Shown: positions 1 through 9,545 of the stretch, in pieces
Numbering within the stretch: position 1 is the stretch's first letter
Layout of the letters: every line of letters starts with the position of its first letter
Assembly (NCBI GenBank): GCA_013339895.1
Contig: JABACO010000006.1
Span: forward strand, 12,078,357 to 12,142,356
Length of the DNA: 64,000 nucleotides
Reading direction: 5' to 3'
Source: Ephydatia muelleri
Taxonomy: Eukaryota > Porifera > Demospongiae > Spongillida > Spongillidae
Notes under the pieces: generated by a model
The model's input: the letters and a program-made list of their open reading frames with translations, nothing else
What the model was told of the DNA's origin: nothing
Databases searched by the model: none
Translations under genes and position numbers: made by a program

Positions 1-680
1 ACCATTGGATTTCCATCCAAATTCATTGAGGGATTGACACCCAACCACCATTTCACTGCTGTTTGAAATTCATTCGGGTTGAGGTGCAGTCCCAAGCTGA
101 GGGAAGGGACAACTGAAATCCACACTGATGCACGAGGTGATGATACAGACAGCAATCTGGCTTTATCAGCAAGAGAAAAACTATTGTACTGGTGTAATTG
201 GAGACATCAACACCAGTACAATTAGCAAAAGAACAGCAAACATCTGCATTAAACTTCTCCATAGAGCCCAAAATGAGGTGTGGAGGTGTTGCCCTGGCAA
301 TGTGGGCAAGTTTGCAGAAGCTGGAACAAAGATGCAGCAGGACAAGTGCTACTTGGGGATCTAGGCTACAGAAATCGTTAATGGTTGACAATAGAGTTAG
401 GGATTGCCTGATGATTAGTAGAGAAAGATTTTTTTGCAGCATTACCATTAGGTGCTCCCAGGATTTCTACATGTATGTTAGGTTGGTTCAATGTCTGTAT
501 AGGCGGGAGGAAAGATGAGAGGTCACTAACATCAAACAATTCGCATTGCTTGAGATTAACATGGAGGGACCTTGAGCCAGAATTATGGTTAGGGCTCTCA
601 ACGTTGATGAAGTTTCACATGCGATGGAACCATCATCCAGCATTTTGCAGTAATCCAACACATGCCTCATCAGTGTGAAT
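1..680 (-). mobile_element. Reverse-transcriptase-type retroelement remnant, truncated by window edge
   Basis: Read on the minus strand in several frames, this stretch resembles the C-terminal part of a reverse-transcriptase polyprotein. Pieces such as LDPQVALVLLHLCSSFCKL, LADKARLLSVSSPRAS and FQTAVKWWLG appear in order. The second and third have direct counterparts in the better-preserved copy at 37,758-38,818 (ADKARLLSISSPHAS, FQIAVKWWLG), so the two are copies of one family. Frameshifts and stops break the frame, and the element runs off the left edge. The catalytic palm motif of the reverse transcriptase is not visible, so the class (non-LTR or other) is not settled. It is not an active gene. 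Confidence 0.6.
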
Positions 681-973
681 GGTGGTCACCATCCTTTGGA
701 GAACTAGAGCAAACATAAAGGGGCCTAGTGGATCACCTTGGTACTTTTCCAGCAGCAAGAAGATTTACAACATGCCGCAAGTATGAAGATAAGGAAGTAG
801 GCAATGGGACTGTTTCCGGATCTAAACGTTGTTGAACCCTCATGCCAGAAGGACCTGCAGCCGTCAATTTTGGAAAGGACCTGCCATGCCAGGTGTGTTT
901 GGTGCTAGTACTGAAGATGTAAGTACTTGACATGCTTTGGAATAAAGGCCATTATAAATAAATAAATTAAATA

Positions 974-1440
974 AACTCCTTGCCCTGGTAGTGCCCTTGA
1001 TCCTCTAACACACCATGCCATAACCTGTAAGTATGGAGGAGACATGGTGTCCCGACATAACAAGCTTTGTGATGTGTTAGCCATAGGGCTCACCTTAATG
1101 TACAGGTAGAACCTCTGACCAGAGTCATGCACACCTTTGACTAACTGGGCTACAGGCAGAACGACTGTCTTTGATATCTTGGTGACCTCTCCGCTCAATA
1201 CACTTACCTTGATGAGGTCTGGTGGTTCAGCTGCCCAAGCCACATGCAGTAGAGAGAAAACACAGGGCTAATGATGATGCTAAATGTCACAAACTAGGCT
1301 GTTTGCGTGCATCCCTTGCTGCAAAGTCATGTGGAGCATGGGGAAAGGAAGGAATGGATGTTTTCTCTCAGCTGCCCTCTCGACTTGCAACCCCCTTTTT
1401 AAAATTCTGCCCAGCTTTTCTATGTGAAGCTACTCGGCCT
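974..1440 (+). mobile_element. Retroelement C-terminal fragment
   Basis: Plus-strand translation with small frame breaks gives HHAITCKYGGDMVSRHNKL near 1,010-1,070 and a later VTSPLNTLTL-type stretch. These match the same segments of the copy at 37,758-38,489 (HHAVTCKYGGDVVSRHNKI, ITSPLNPLTL). The Cys/His-containing block looks like a zinc-binding site downstream of a reverse transcriptase. The fragment has several stops and ends where a 23-bp minisatellite begins. Confidence 0.6.
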
Positions 1441-1672
1441 TTCTAGGTGAGGCTGACCAGCCTTTCTAGGTGAGGCTGACCAACCTTTCTAGATTAGTCT
1501 GCCCAACTTTCTAGATTAGGCTGCCCAGACTTTCTATATGAGGCTGCCCAGCTTTTCTAGGTGAGGCTGCCCAACCTTTCTAGGTGAGGCTGCCCAGCCT
1601 TGCTAGGTGAGGGTGCCCAGCCTTTCTAGGTGAGGCTCCCAGCCTTTCTAGGTGAGGGCGCCCAGGTGAGGC
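1432..1672. repeat. 23-bp minisatellite, about 10 copies
   Basis: Tandem repeat with a period of about 23 bp; the unit is close to CTTTCTAGGTGAGGCTGCCC plus AGC. Copies vary at a few positions (gaccaac, gcccaac, attagg variants). It lies between two fragments of the same retroelement. Confidence 0.85.
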
Positions 1673-1674
1673 TA

Positions 1675-1923
1675 GTCAGGTGGCTGCGGTACCAGCTCTG
1701 TCGTAAGCACACGGCAAAGTGCCAAGAGTTGGGTTGGGTGTGTGTTCCCATTGCTGCTGAAGACGAGAGGCTATTTTCCAGTTTGGCATATCGGCTGGCT
1801 ACTGATTCATCCCAACCAAAGTCCAAAATTATTGCAGACCTGTATGGATGTATAAACCTGACCCATATGCGAGCCATTGCAAGAGCTGTAGTAGTCATAG
1901 CTTTCTGGCCAATAGGAATATGA
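1675..1923 (+). mobile_element. Second retroelement C-terminal fragment
   Basis: An open stretch containing KCQELGWVCVP, a run on to SLAYRLAT, and LYGCINLTHMRA matches the end of the 37,758-38,489 copy (KCSELGWVCVP, SIASRLTT, IYGRLNVHLVHA). It overlaps in homology with the fragment at 974-1,440, so it is a separate insertion or a duplicated end, not a continuation. The plus strand is coding; the open minus-strand frame over it is a shadow. Confidence 0.6.
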
Positions 1924-1929
1924 AATACA

Positions 1930-2760
1930 ACAGCAAAGTGTTTAACATTGAGGATGGCTGTGACATTGGCTCTCACCAGATGGAGGCTCATGTTCAGCCT
2001 ACTGTAACATCAGATAGAACGGTCAACTTGGGTCGCCAATCGAGAGCCCAGCTGGGAAAAAGCAAGAGTACGGTATGACATTAATTAAGCTGATAATTGT
2101 GTTCAATACAGTGCACAGACATGGAGAGAAACAACAGTAGTTTATGTAAACAGGATCTGTTTTGAATCCAAACTGATATGAAGACAACTTTGGCCTGAGA
2201 AAGTACATAATGTTAAACATGTAAATCTTAACTGTACCAAACCTTGGATATAAAACACACGAGTGAAAGAGTCTAATTGACCAAAGCTCCTTTCAAGTCC
2301 CAAATGATGATTATGCTACACACTGCAAGCGACAATAATCTAATACGTATATACGTTTAGGTACAAGACTAGGTCCTTAATTTCTTACCATATTGAGCAC
2401 CGCAGGCATGCAATATAGCGCGTTTTTCATTAGAATTGTTCTGAGCGAACTCTTTTTTTTTTTTTTTTGGAAACGTATATTTGATGTCAACTGTGGAAGA
2501 AAAGGAAATCGACTAATAATGTAGTCTTAATATCAATAATCGGGCAGCTCCGTAGAAACCGTAGGTCTAGATGGCCCTAGGCCTGAAGTGATGGACTGCT
2601 GCTGAGTGTTGTCTTCGCCCAAAATGTTATACGTAAGCATTTTCCATGTCTTTGTGTAACCATTGCAGCCTGGTGCATCCTCACGTAACTTCAATTGTAT
2701 CTGATAGCTTGTCTCTGGGTGTTTTGCGTGTCTTTGCGATATGTAAAAGGGCGCCCCCCT
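1930..2760. other. No gene seen
   Basis: AT-rich spacer with an 18-base T run near 2,452. No open frame here has recognisable content and no long repeat was found. Confidence 0.5.
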
Positions 2761-2767
2761 GCGTTGG

Positions 2768-3660
2768 AGAGACGGTTGTATGCGGCTGGAAACTAAACTG
2801 GGTGTACAATTAGATAATTTACGGTATCACTCTATAATTCTGAAGTGACGCCTCATTATGGCCACCCAATGTTTCAAACTGGGTGTACAATTAGATAATT
2901 TACGGTATCAATCTACAATTCTGAAGTGACCCCTCATTATAGCTACCCATGCCAATGTTTCAAAGCTTACCATGACTCACCAGAAACTGCAAATCAAAAT
3001 ATGAAATCAAACTCACGCACTGTACTTAATTCCTTAGCATGCCCACTCTATACGCATAGTCTACATGACACATAAACAATACGCGCAGGCCGTTTTTGTA
3101 AGGTCACGCGGCACGTATTTTGGAGGGGCCATTACAAATAAGACGATGTTAACTTCAGGAACAAAATTGGAAGGTAAGCATACTACGGTAGTGATCAGGA
3201 GGCTTGTGGCAATACGTATTAACGAACCTAAATTGGTGACACATTTTATATTACCACGAACAAGCGGAGCGTATTTAATGAATAATCGATACAAGTTGTG
3301 GTTTCATTCGTACATGTATATGTACCTGGTACATGATTATACGTATGGATTACCACATAGAGCAAGTACCCATATGTTGTAGAGTGTGTGGACAGAGGCT
3401 GTGGAAATCCAGCTATGAGTGCAATGCATTCACAGCTGATCTGAAAATAGCTTTTGACATCAACACTACTGGGGGATGATGTCAACACACATCCTGAAAG
3501 GTTCTGCTTGCTCTGTAAGCATTTGATGGAGAGAACAATCAGTGCCATAATGAAGGGGGTGCATCACAAGTGTACAGTCAGTGTATTTCAGTGGCACAAA
3601 CATACATTTCATCAATGCAAGGTATAATGTACTTTACTTCATATACGCTATACGCAATAT
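2768..3660 (+). pseudogene. RAG1 N-terminus-like remnant, copy 1
   Basis: From about 3,379 the plus strand reads CRVCGQRLW, then ADLKIAFDINTTGG. After one extra G that shifts the frame it reads DDVNTHPERFCLLC, then KHLMER and finally VFQWH. Order and spacing follow the N-terminal zinc-binding part of RAG1: CxxCG, a short helix ending F-x-I-D, D-V-x-x-I-H-P-x-x-F-C-x-x-C, M-x-R, then an aromatic-W-H motif. The upstream part, 2,768-3,378, has no clear coding content but is shared with the copies at 30,065-33,715 (inverted) and 53,320-54,920, so the unit is a mobile repeat. No RING or core region follows. The RAG1 relation is inferred from motifs. Confidence 0.55.
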
Positions 3661-4015
3661 GATGTCATATTATTGCATTGTTCAAATAAAACCATTTAAC
3701 CTAACTACTATTACCGTGTTTGGAGTCAACAACACATTTTTCAGAGGTAAAATTTTGTGCAGAGTTGTTTGCAAAGAAAGCAACACGGAAATGCTTGTTC
3801 CCACTACCGACGCGCGAAACAGTTAAAGCCTCGCATAAGCTATATACGTAATGTATAGTTCGGATTGAGTTATTGTTGCCATCTGTTGTATTGCCGGCCG
3901 CATGACGCAACGCCGACTGCAAGCATATTGGAGCATGGATATTAAATTACCTACAACTCCGTAATCTACGAATACGGGCAAACCATCCGCGTTGCGTTGT
4001 AAGCCACGTTCTACA

Positions 4016-5617
4016 ATGAGTTCCAAATCTGAAAAAAGTGACGAAATCGAAGACGACTCAGAAGAGTATGAATTTACGGAGGGTGAAGCAGTGAGAGTAA
4101 CGAGCCTGGACACGGTAGGTCTACATGTAATGACATCCAAAGGAAAAAGTTAGAAACGTCAGGTATGGTTTTTCAGGGTGGGTTTTAACATAAAACCACT
4201 CTGGGATTGGATTTCTAGCGTGGGAATAGCGTAAAAACCATCCTGGGATTAAGCGTCCAGAGTGGGAATATATATTGTAAAACCATATGGTCTTGTCCTG
4301 GCTTTGTCGAACAAAACCATATGTTGAAGCAATGAATAAAAACTTTATATTCATTTCTTCAACATGGTTTTTGTTCGACAAAACCAGGACAAGACCATAT
4401 GGTTTTTACGATATTACCACCATGATGCTTAATTCCATGCATGCAGGATGGTTTTTACGCTATTCCCACGCTAGACATCCAATCCCAGAGTGGTTTTATG
4501 TTAAAAACCAACCTGAAAAACCATGCCTGGACGTTTCTAACTTTTGCCTGGGATCTAGCGCGTTATTTAGGCAAAATAAGTCTAATAGTCTTGTCTTCTT
4601 TTTAGGATACCAGCAATGAACTGCTGTTAATTAAGTGTGGTGCAGGATGCACGGAGTGATGAATTGCTTTTATCATCAGAGCATGGGCCTTCAGTGCTGA
4701 AAATACTTCAGTACATTCTTGAAGCACGTGACAGAAAAGAAACAGAGGCGCTAGCTCTCCGTGTCGTGACACATTTGAAAGACTGCATAAGACAAGAAAA
4801 AAGGGCAAAGTTACCATCTACTGTAAAAAGTCTGATACGCCACCGATTTCGTGTTTATAACGTGTCTGGGTCTCCTATCAACATGCACTATTGTTGAATC
4901 TTCCTAAAAGCGTGTCTAATACCAAGGAGATGACACTTCAGATACTTCTAACACGAACTATTAAGCAGCTAATGGCCACGCTGCAACCAAATAAAGATAC
5001 TGCTTCAAGTACAGAATCAAAACCAATTTCAGTAATAGAAAAGAATGCCATATGCTATATGTCAGGATATATAGTAAAGAAACTTACTGAAAGGTACAAT
5101 GATTCAAGTGATCTAAATAGTAGACTTTTCTGGCTTTGCTAAATAAATTTCATTGCAATCAATTATCTTACCTGGACCATACACCTGTTCATTCCTACAA
5201 AGAATGGACTGAGAGGGTGGATAGAGGAAAGCTTGTAACTGTAAATCCTAAGGTTCTGTATCCGTAATACAGGTATACAATTTTCATCAAGCATGACAAC
5301 TGTTTTGATTGCAGATGTTCAAAATAATGGAAGAGATTGTGACTCGTAAATATCTGAACACACTGACAAAATGGATGCAAGGAAGCAAGTGTATTCACAT
5401 ATAGTGGAGGATGTATTACAGGATGAGGGTGTGCTGGAGGCATGGGACTCAATATCTTTCAGTGCCGCATTCAATTCCCCAAAATGATGCACAAGTCATG
5501 GAACTTCTACGCAGCATTTTTGAACTATGCGCTACTATCCACTGCCATTCATTTGCAAAGACATACACCATGCACAACATAAGAAGTCCACAAAACAAGG
5601 AACAAGGAGCAGTTTAA
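4016..5617 (+). pseudogene. Broken transposon-like gene with a foldback in its intron
   Basis: An ATG at 4,016 opens a 33-codon acidic exon (starts MSSKSEKSDE) that ends at 4,114 on a good donor, gtaggt. The next coding block starts near 4,646 (in phase; begins DARSDELLLSS) or 4,606, and runs through a basic helical region. A frame change near 4,885 leads into a block with CYMSGYIVKKL at 5,053-5,085. Later pieces read EWTERVDRGKLVTV (near 5,202) and ELLRSIFELCATIHCHSF. The YxxGYxxxKL and W-x-x-x-x-D-R-G-x-L motifs recall proteins encoded by DNA transposons amplified in sponges and cnidarians, but I cannot name the family. Stops and frameshifts make it non-functional as it stands. Confidence 0.4.
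4144..4547. repeat. Imperfect inverted repeat (foldback), about 190-bp arms
   Basis: The left arm, about 4,144-4,330, is the reverse complement of about 4,355-4,547, with small differences and one arm-specific stretch. The centre carries TCTTGTCCTGG and GTTCGACAAAACCAGGACAAGA facing each other. It lies inside the likely first intron of the broken gene at 4,016-5,617. A foldback or MITE-type insertion is the simplest reading; no target-site duplication was found. Confidence 0.75.
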
Positions 5618-5619
5618 AA

Positions 5620-6740
5620 TGTGCAGGAACTGAACAAAGACAATTCTTTAATCTACTGTGTGTGCTTTGTACTTGGATTTTGTATTCACCATAGTTCACA
5701 ATACAGTCAGAAGCTTTTTCAGGTGGTTTTATGTTCAATAGCAAGATGTTGCTTCACATGAAGAGTAGCAACGTTCTCCAAGTACTCATTAACTGTGGGG
5801 TTGTCCACCTCTATGACACTGCTGAGAAAAACTGCTCCAAAGGGTCTTGAAAACAAAACTTCAGTAAGAAGATAATGGCCACAGTTAAGTAGCTTTGGAC
5901 CCAGCTCACAGAAGGACAGTACTGTAAAATGTATATCCATATACATGTATAAGTCATACTTTGTAATAGTGTACAAAAATGACATACCAGTTATTGTCAA
6001 ACCCTCAAATGTTTCTTGGTTGATACAAAGTTCTTTTCTTGTCTTAGGTGGTATATGTGTTTTGAACATATCTCTAGTTGCCATTCAAAAAAAAAAAGGC
6101 AAAAATTCATCAAGTACATGTAGCTACTACACAGATAAACAAAGTACTCATAAATACATACAAATTGAGGTATCAACTATTCATAATTTGCACCTTAAAC
6201 CTGTATTCATCAGGCTTGGTAAACGGTTTCTTTTTTCCTTTATTCTTTTGACTTCCTTCTGAATGTTCATTACGTCAAAAAACCTGTCAATTATTCTAAT
6301 AAAGATTCGTGAGAAGCAAGTGATTCAATCATTACCTAATGTATGCTTATATCAAAATGAATAATATTTATTGATAGAATAGGAATATCATTTACTTCTA
6401 ATGCTTTTATAACTTCCCATACAATTGCATATAAATTGTGCCCACATAAGTCAAACGATGCATACTGTATGAGACAATCATGTATGATCTGGAAGGTTTG
6501 TATAATGGGCTAAAGCATGTGTGATCTGCTAGCTGTGGGCTTGATCTTGCTGATGCCTGGCCAGTCAGTGACTCTGCAAAGGAATCTATTTCACGATTTA
6601 CTGAGTCCAAATCAATAAACCCCACCTACCCCACCTTATCTCCAGAATTCTTATTAAAAACAATGCCACTTTTTATTTTCATTTCATATATAATGAGGCA
6701 AAATAATTGCTCTTGCTCAGTAAATGAAGCAGTTTCCCAT
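5620..6740. other. No intact gene; possible degraded coding debris
   Basis: AT-rich. The minus strand at 5,719-6,084 is open for 121 codons but has no recognisable motif and may be chance or a decayed mobile-element piece. Nothing else is supported. Confidence 0.4.
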
Positions 6741-6898
6741 CTTAACTGTCGTATATAGGGTAAATGAATTCCATTTTTAATGGTACACCAGTGTGCATAG
6801 TCACAGTGTTCTTTCTGAGGAAAGAGATAGAAACCCACTGCTTGCTAGGAATGAATATGCACTCTTCAAAGCATAATGTAAACTTAGTGCAATTCTCA

Positions 6899-8009
6899 TC
6901 ATGAGAGGATGCCGCATCGTTTGTTTCTTTTCGGCAAGGGTATAATATTGCTTTTGTGTTCCCATAGTACATTTTGAAAGTTACTACTCTGTTGATCTGC
7001 TTCAATGGGTAAGTGTGTTTCTACAATTTTCTCTAAATCATTTGACTTGGCTTCTGTCAGCACAGCACCTTCAGCTTCCATTAAATCTATTATCTTTCTC
7101 GGCAATGCCTTTATACTCAAAGAAAGGTTTTTCTTTTGCACCTGAATATTTTTCACATGAAGAATCATCTCACTATGACATAAATAATGGTAATTTGTGT
7201 GACTTCTTTCTGCAGTATTGCATTTAGTGCTATTTTCATACCTCCATTTCATCATTCTAAGCTGATGCCTATACTGTGAACATTGGGCACATCGGAGTGG
7301 GTGTGCCCTACGCATAGCCCACAACAATGCACAGCCATTCCTCCGAACTGTGTTCCGAGTCACTGAACCATTCTGGCAGAGTGTCTTCAATGTTGTGTCC
7401 ACATAAGCTACAACACTGCCATCTTTATCTACAAGGCTGCCACCTCGTTTTTCAGCTATGTCAATAAAAGCAACATCAGAATTGCCTTGACAAAGTAATG
7501 AACTCTCTACAATTCCAGCTATTTCCTCAACAGTGACCAAATCCATTATCCTTTCAGGCAGGTGGCCTGTGCCGAATACTATGAAGCCCTCTTAGGGACT
7601 GTATAACCCAATGCAGATAATCCTATGATTGGAAACCTTGAGCCGTGAGCAGTGATCCTCACACTGTTTTCTACTCATGTTTGCATTAAGGATTGTTACT
7701 AGGTACTAATTTATCTGTGATGAATACTTTCCAGTGAAAGTCAGCATTAATAATAGAGAACTTGCAGAGCAGTGTACACATTGAAACAGCTACAAATTTG
7801 CAAAGCTGTATCTGAAAGTCGCTGGGAATATTTGACCAATTACTGAAATTATCAGACTTTATCACTGAAGATCTAAGCCCTATTAATGTATCAGCTCGTT
7901 CTGTCGTTACATCATTTTCAGTCGAACAACTAATGACATCTGACAGTGCCTTCCTTTGAGACCCTTTACGTCTATCAAAGAGGTTTATTCTATTTTTCCG
8001 TCTTGGCAT
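6899..8009 (-). pseudogene. N-terminal part of an unrecognised transposon-like gene
   Basis: Two minus-strand blocks read in order. The first, 8,009 to about 7,690, starts MPRRKNRINLFDRRKGSQRK and is basic. The second, 7,546 to 6,899 (215 codons), contains FIDIAEKRGGSLVDKDG, then RCAQCSQYRHQLRMMKWR (a C-x2-C plus basic pattern), then SHTNYHYL and a coiled-coil-like charged stretch. No donor/acceptor pair joining them was settled. The layout of a GG-containing start, a CxxC/YR block, an SHTN-R/H-YL block and a helical region resembles proteins encoded by multicopy elements in marine invertebrates, but the family is not known to me. The frame dies after 6,899. It may belong to the same family as the C-terminal-looking piece at 4,016-5,617 on the opposite strand; that link is inference. 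Confidence 0.4.
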
Positions 8010-8220
8010 ACTACTGTGTACTACGATTGCCTTTTGATGAAGTTGGACAAGAAGAGGTTACAAATTTGCTACACAGCCAAAAATCATCCAATCCCAGTGC
8101 ACGAAGGTCTGGGGTGTTGCTTAGAGGTTTCTAAATTCACCGGCGTGCCTGGATTGGTGAGATCTCGTTACTCAAAGCTTAACGTTCTTGGCAGCTTTGA
8201 TGACGTAAAACTTAAATTTA

Positions 8221-8500
8221 CAAGTGAATAAAAACATTCTCTACGAGAAAGTTGGTGGGATATAGGATTTGAAGGCAATTGGTGGTGTAAAAAGCAAGGA
8301 AACAAGGTCTTATCAGAAGGGAAAATGTAATAGTCCTATATTTAGCACATTTCTAGGGCGTATGTTGTTTGTGTGCTAAATATAGGACTATTACATTTTC
8401 CCTTCTGATAAGACCTTGTTTCCTTGCTTTTTACACCACCAATTGCCTTCAAATCCTATATCCCACCAACTTTCTCGTAGAGAATGTTTTTATTTACTTG
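8221..8500. repeat. Near-perfect hairpin, 129-bp arms, 22-bp loop
   Basis: 8,221-8,349 is the reverse complement of 8,372-8,500; the one mismatch seen is near the outer end (CAAGTGAATA against CAAGTAAATA). The loop, 8,350-8,371, contains ctagggcgtatgttg. The flanks outside the arms do not match. It has no coding content. It could be a foldback/MITE insertion or the source of a long hairpin RNA. Confidence 0.9.
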
Positions 8501-9545
8501 TTTTCTTAAATTTTTTTTCACACCCAATGTCTAATTATACAAGACATAGGCTGATAGTCGATTGTATATCAGAGTATAACATCGATTATTTATATAAAAG
8601 CGAATCCTCCATCCGATTCTGAAGCTAGTGGTGAAATTTTGATTGCTTAAAAGTGTTCCTGTCCCGAGTTATGCGTTGCTAAGAAGGAGGAGGAGAAGAA
8701 GACGACCCGCCCCTTGTTCCGAGACTGGGTACGAGAACGGGCAGTACAGTCTTGTTCTCTACAACCACGCGGTTCTGCAACATGAAAAAAAAAAAAGAAA
8801 CTACTCATTTTTGACTTCTAGATCGATTGCTAAAACAAGCTACACGATCCGATCGTCGGAGTGTTGTTACAGACGGGTCGCGTTTTTTTAATGACATTCA
8901 TAATCGGGGTCAAATCCTATATGGAAGTTTCTAACGAAACTTCCGATAAGTTGGGTTTGGAGGATCCCAGTATCTAAACGTCTACACTGAAAAAAAAACC
9001 ACCAGGTATAAAGCTTCGTTCGCCAGAACTCGTAACTCTAAGAGCACCCCTTCAACGCAAACACAAGGGCGTCATTTTTAAATGATTTGTTACTAACATT
9101 CAGTTCAGGTACAGTAATGTTAATATAATGTTAGTAACAAATCATTTGAAACTCAATAAGTGCGTTTTTTTCCTGTGAATGTGAATAGATTATTGAGTAT
9201 TTTATCCGTATAACGACCTCGTTTCCTATCCAGGTAATTAATATCCATGATTGGAGTAACTTTATTGCACATGATCCAACGAATTCATAATTCCATACAA
9301 TAATGAATTTCATATCGTGAGCATCCTTGCTCCATGACAACGCCATAGTCGCCTCGCCCATTGTCTTCATCCCGCCCAAGCCGAGCACAGACGTTGAGAG
9401 GCTCATTGGACAAGCTGCGAACTGTGCAGTGCATGTAGGTATGTTTTTCGTGCTAGGCTCTTAACCAGGTGTTAACTACGCTGGATTGCAAAGCAGATAT
9501 TAGCAAGCACACTGTATAAATACTGAGCGCGAGATCGACGTTCAA
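8501..9545. other. Spacer and upstream region of the plus-strand filamin
   Basis: No supported gene. It contains a 21-bp perfect inverted repeat (9,080-9,100 and 9,127-9,147, AAATGATTTGTTACTAACAT) and, close to the filamin start, a TATAAATA string at 9,515-9,522. Confidence 0.5.

Noticed and set aside
1432..1672. Possible CRISPR array
   Set aside because: Head-to-tail 23-bp units without spacers in an animal genome: a minisatellite.
9515..9522. TATAAATA as promoter of the plus-strand filamin
   Set aside because: It lies only 24 bases before the ATG, which would leave almost no leader. It may be chance.
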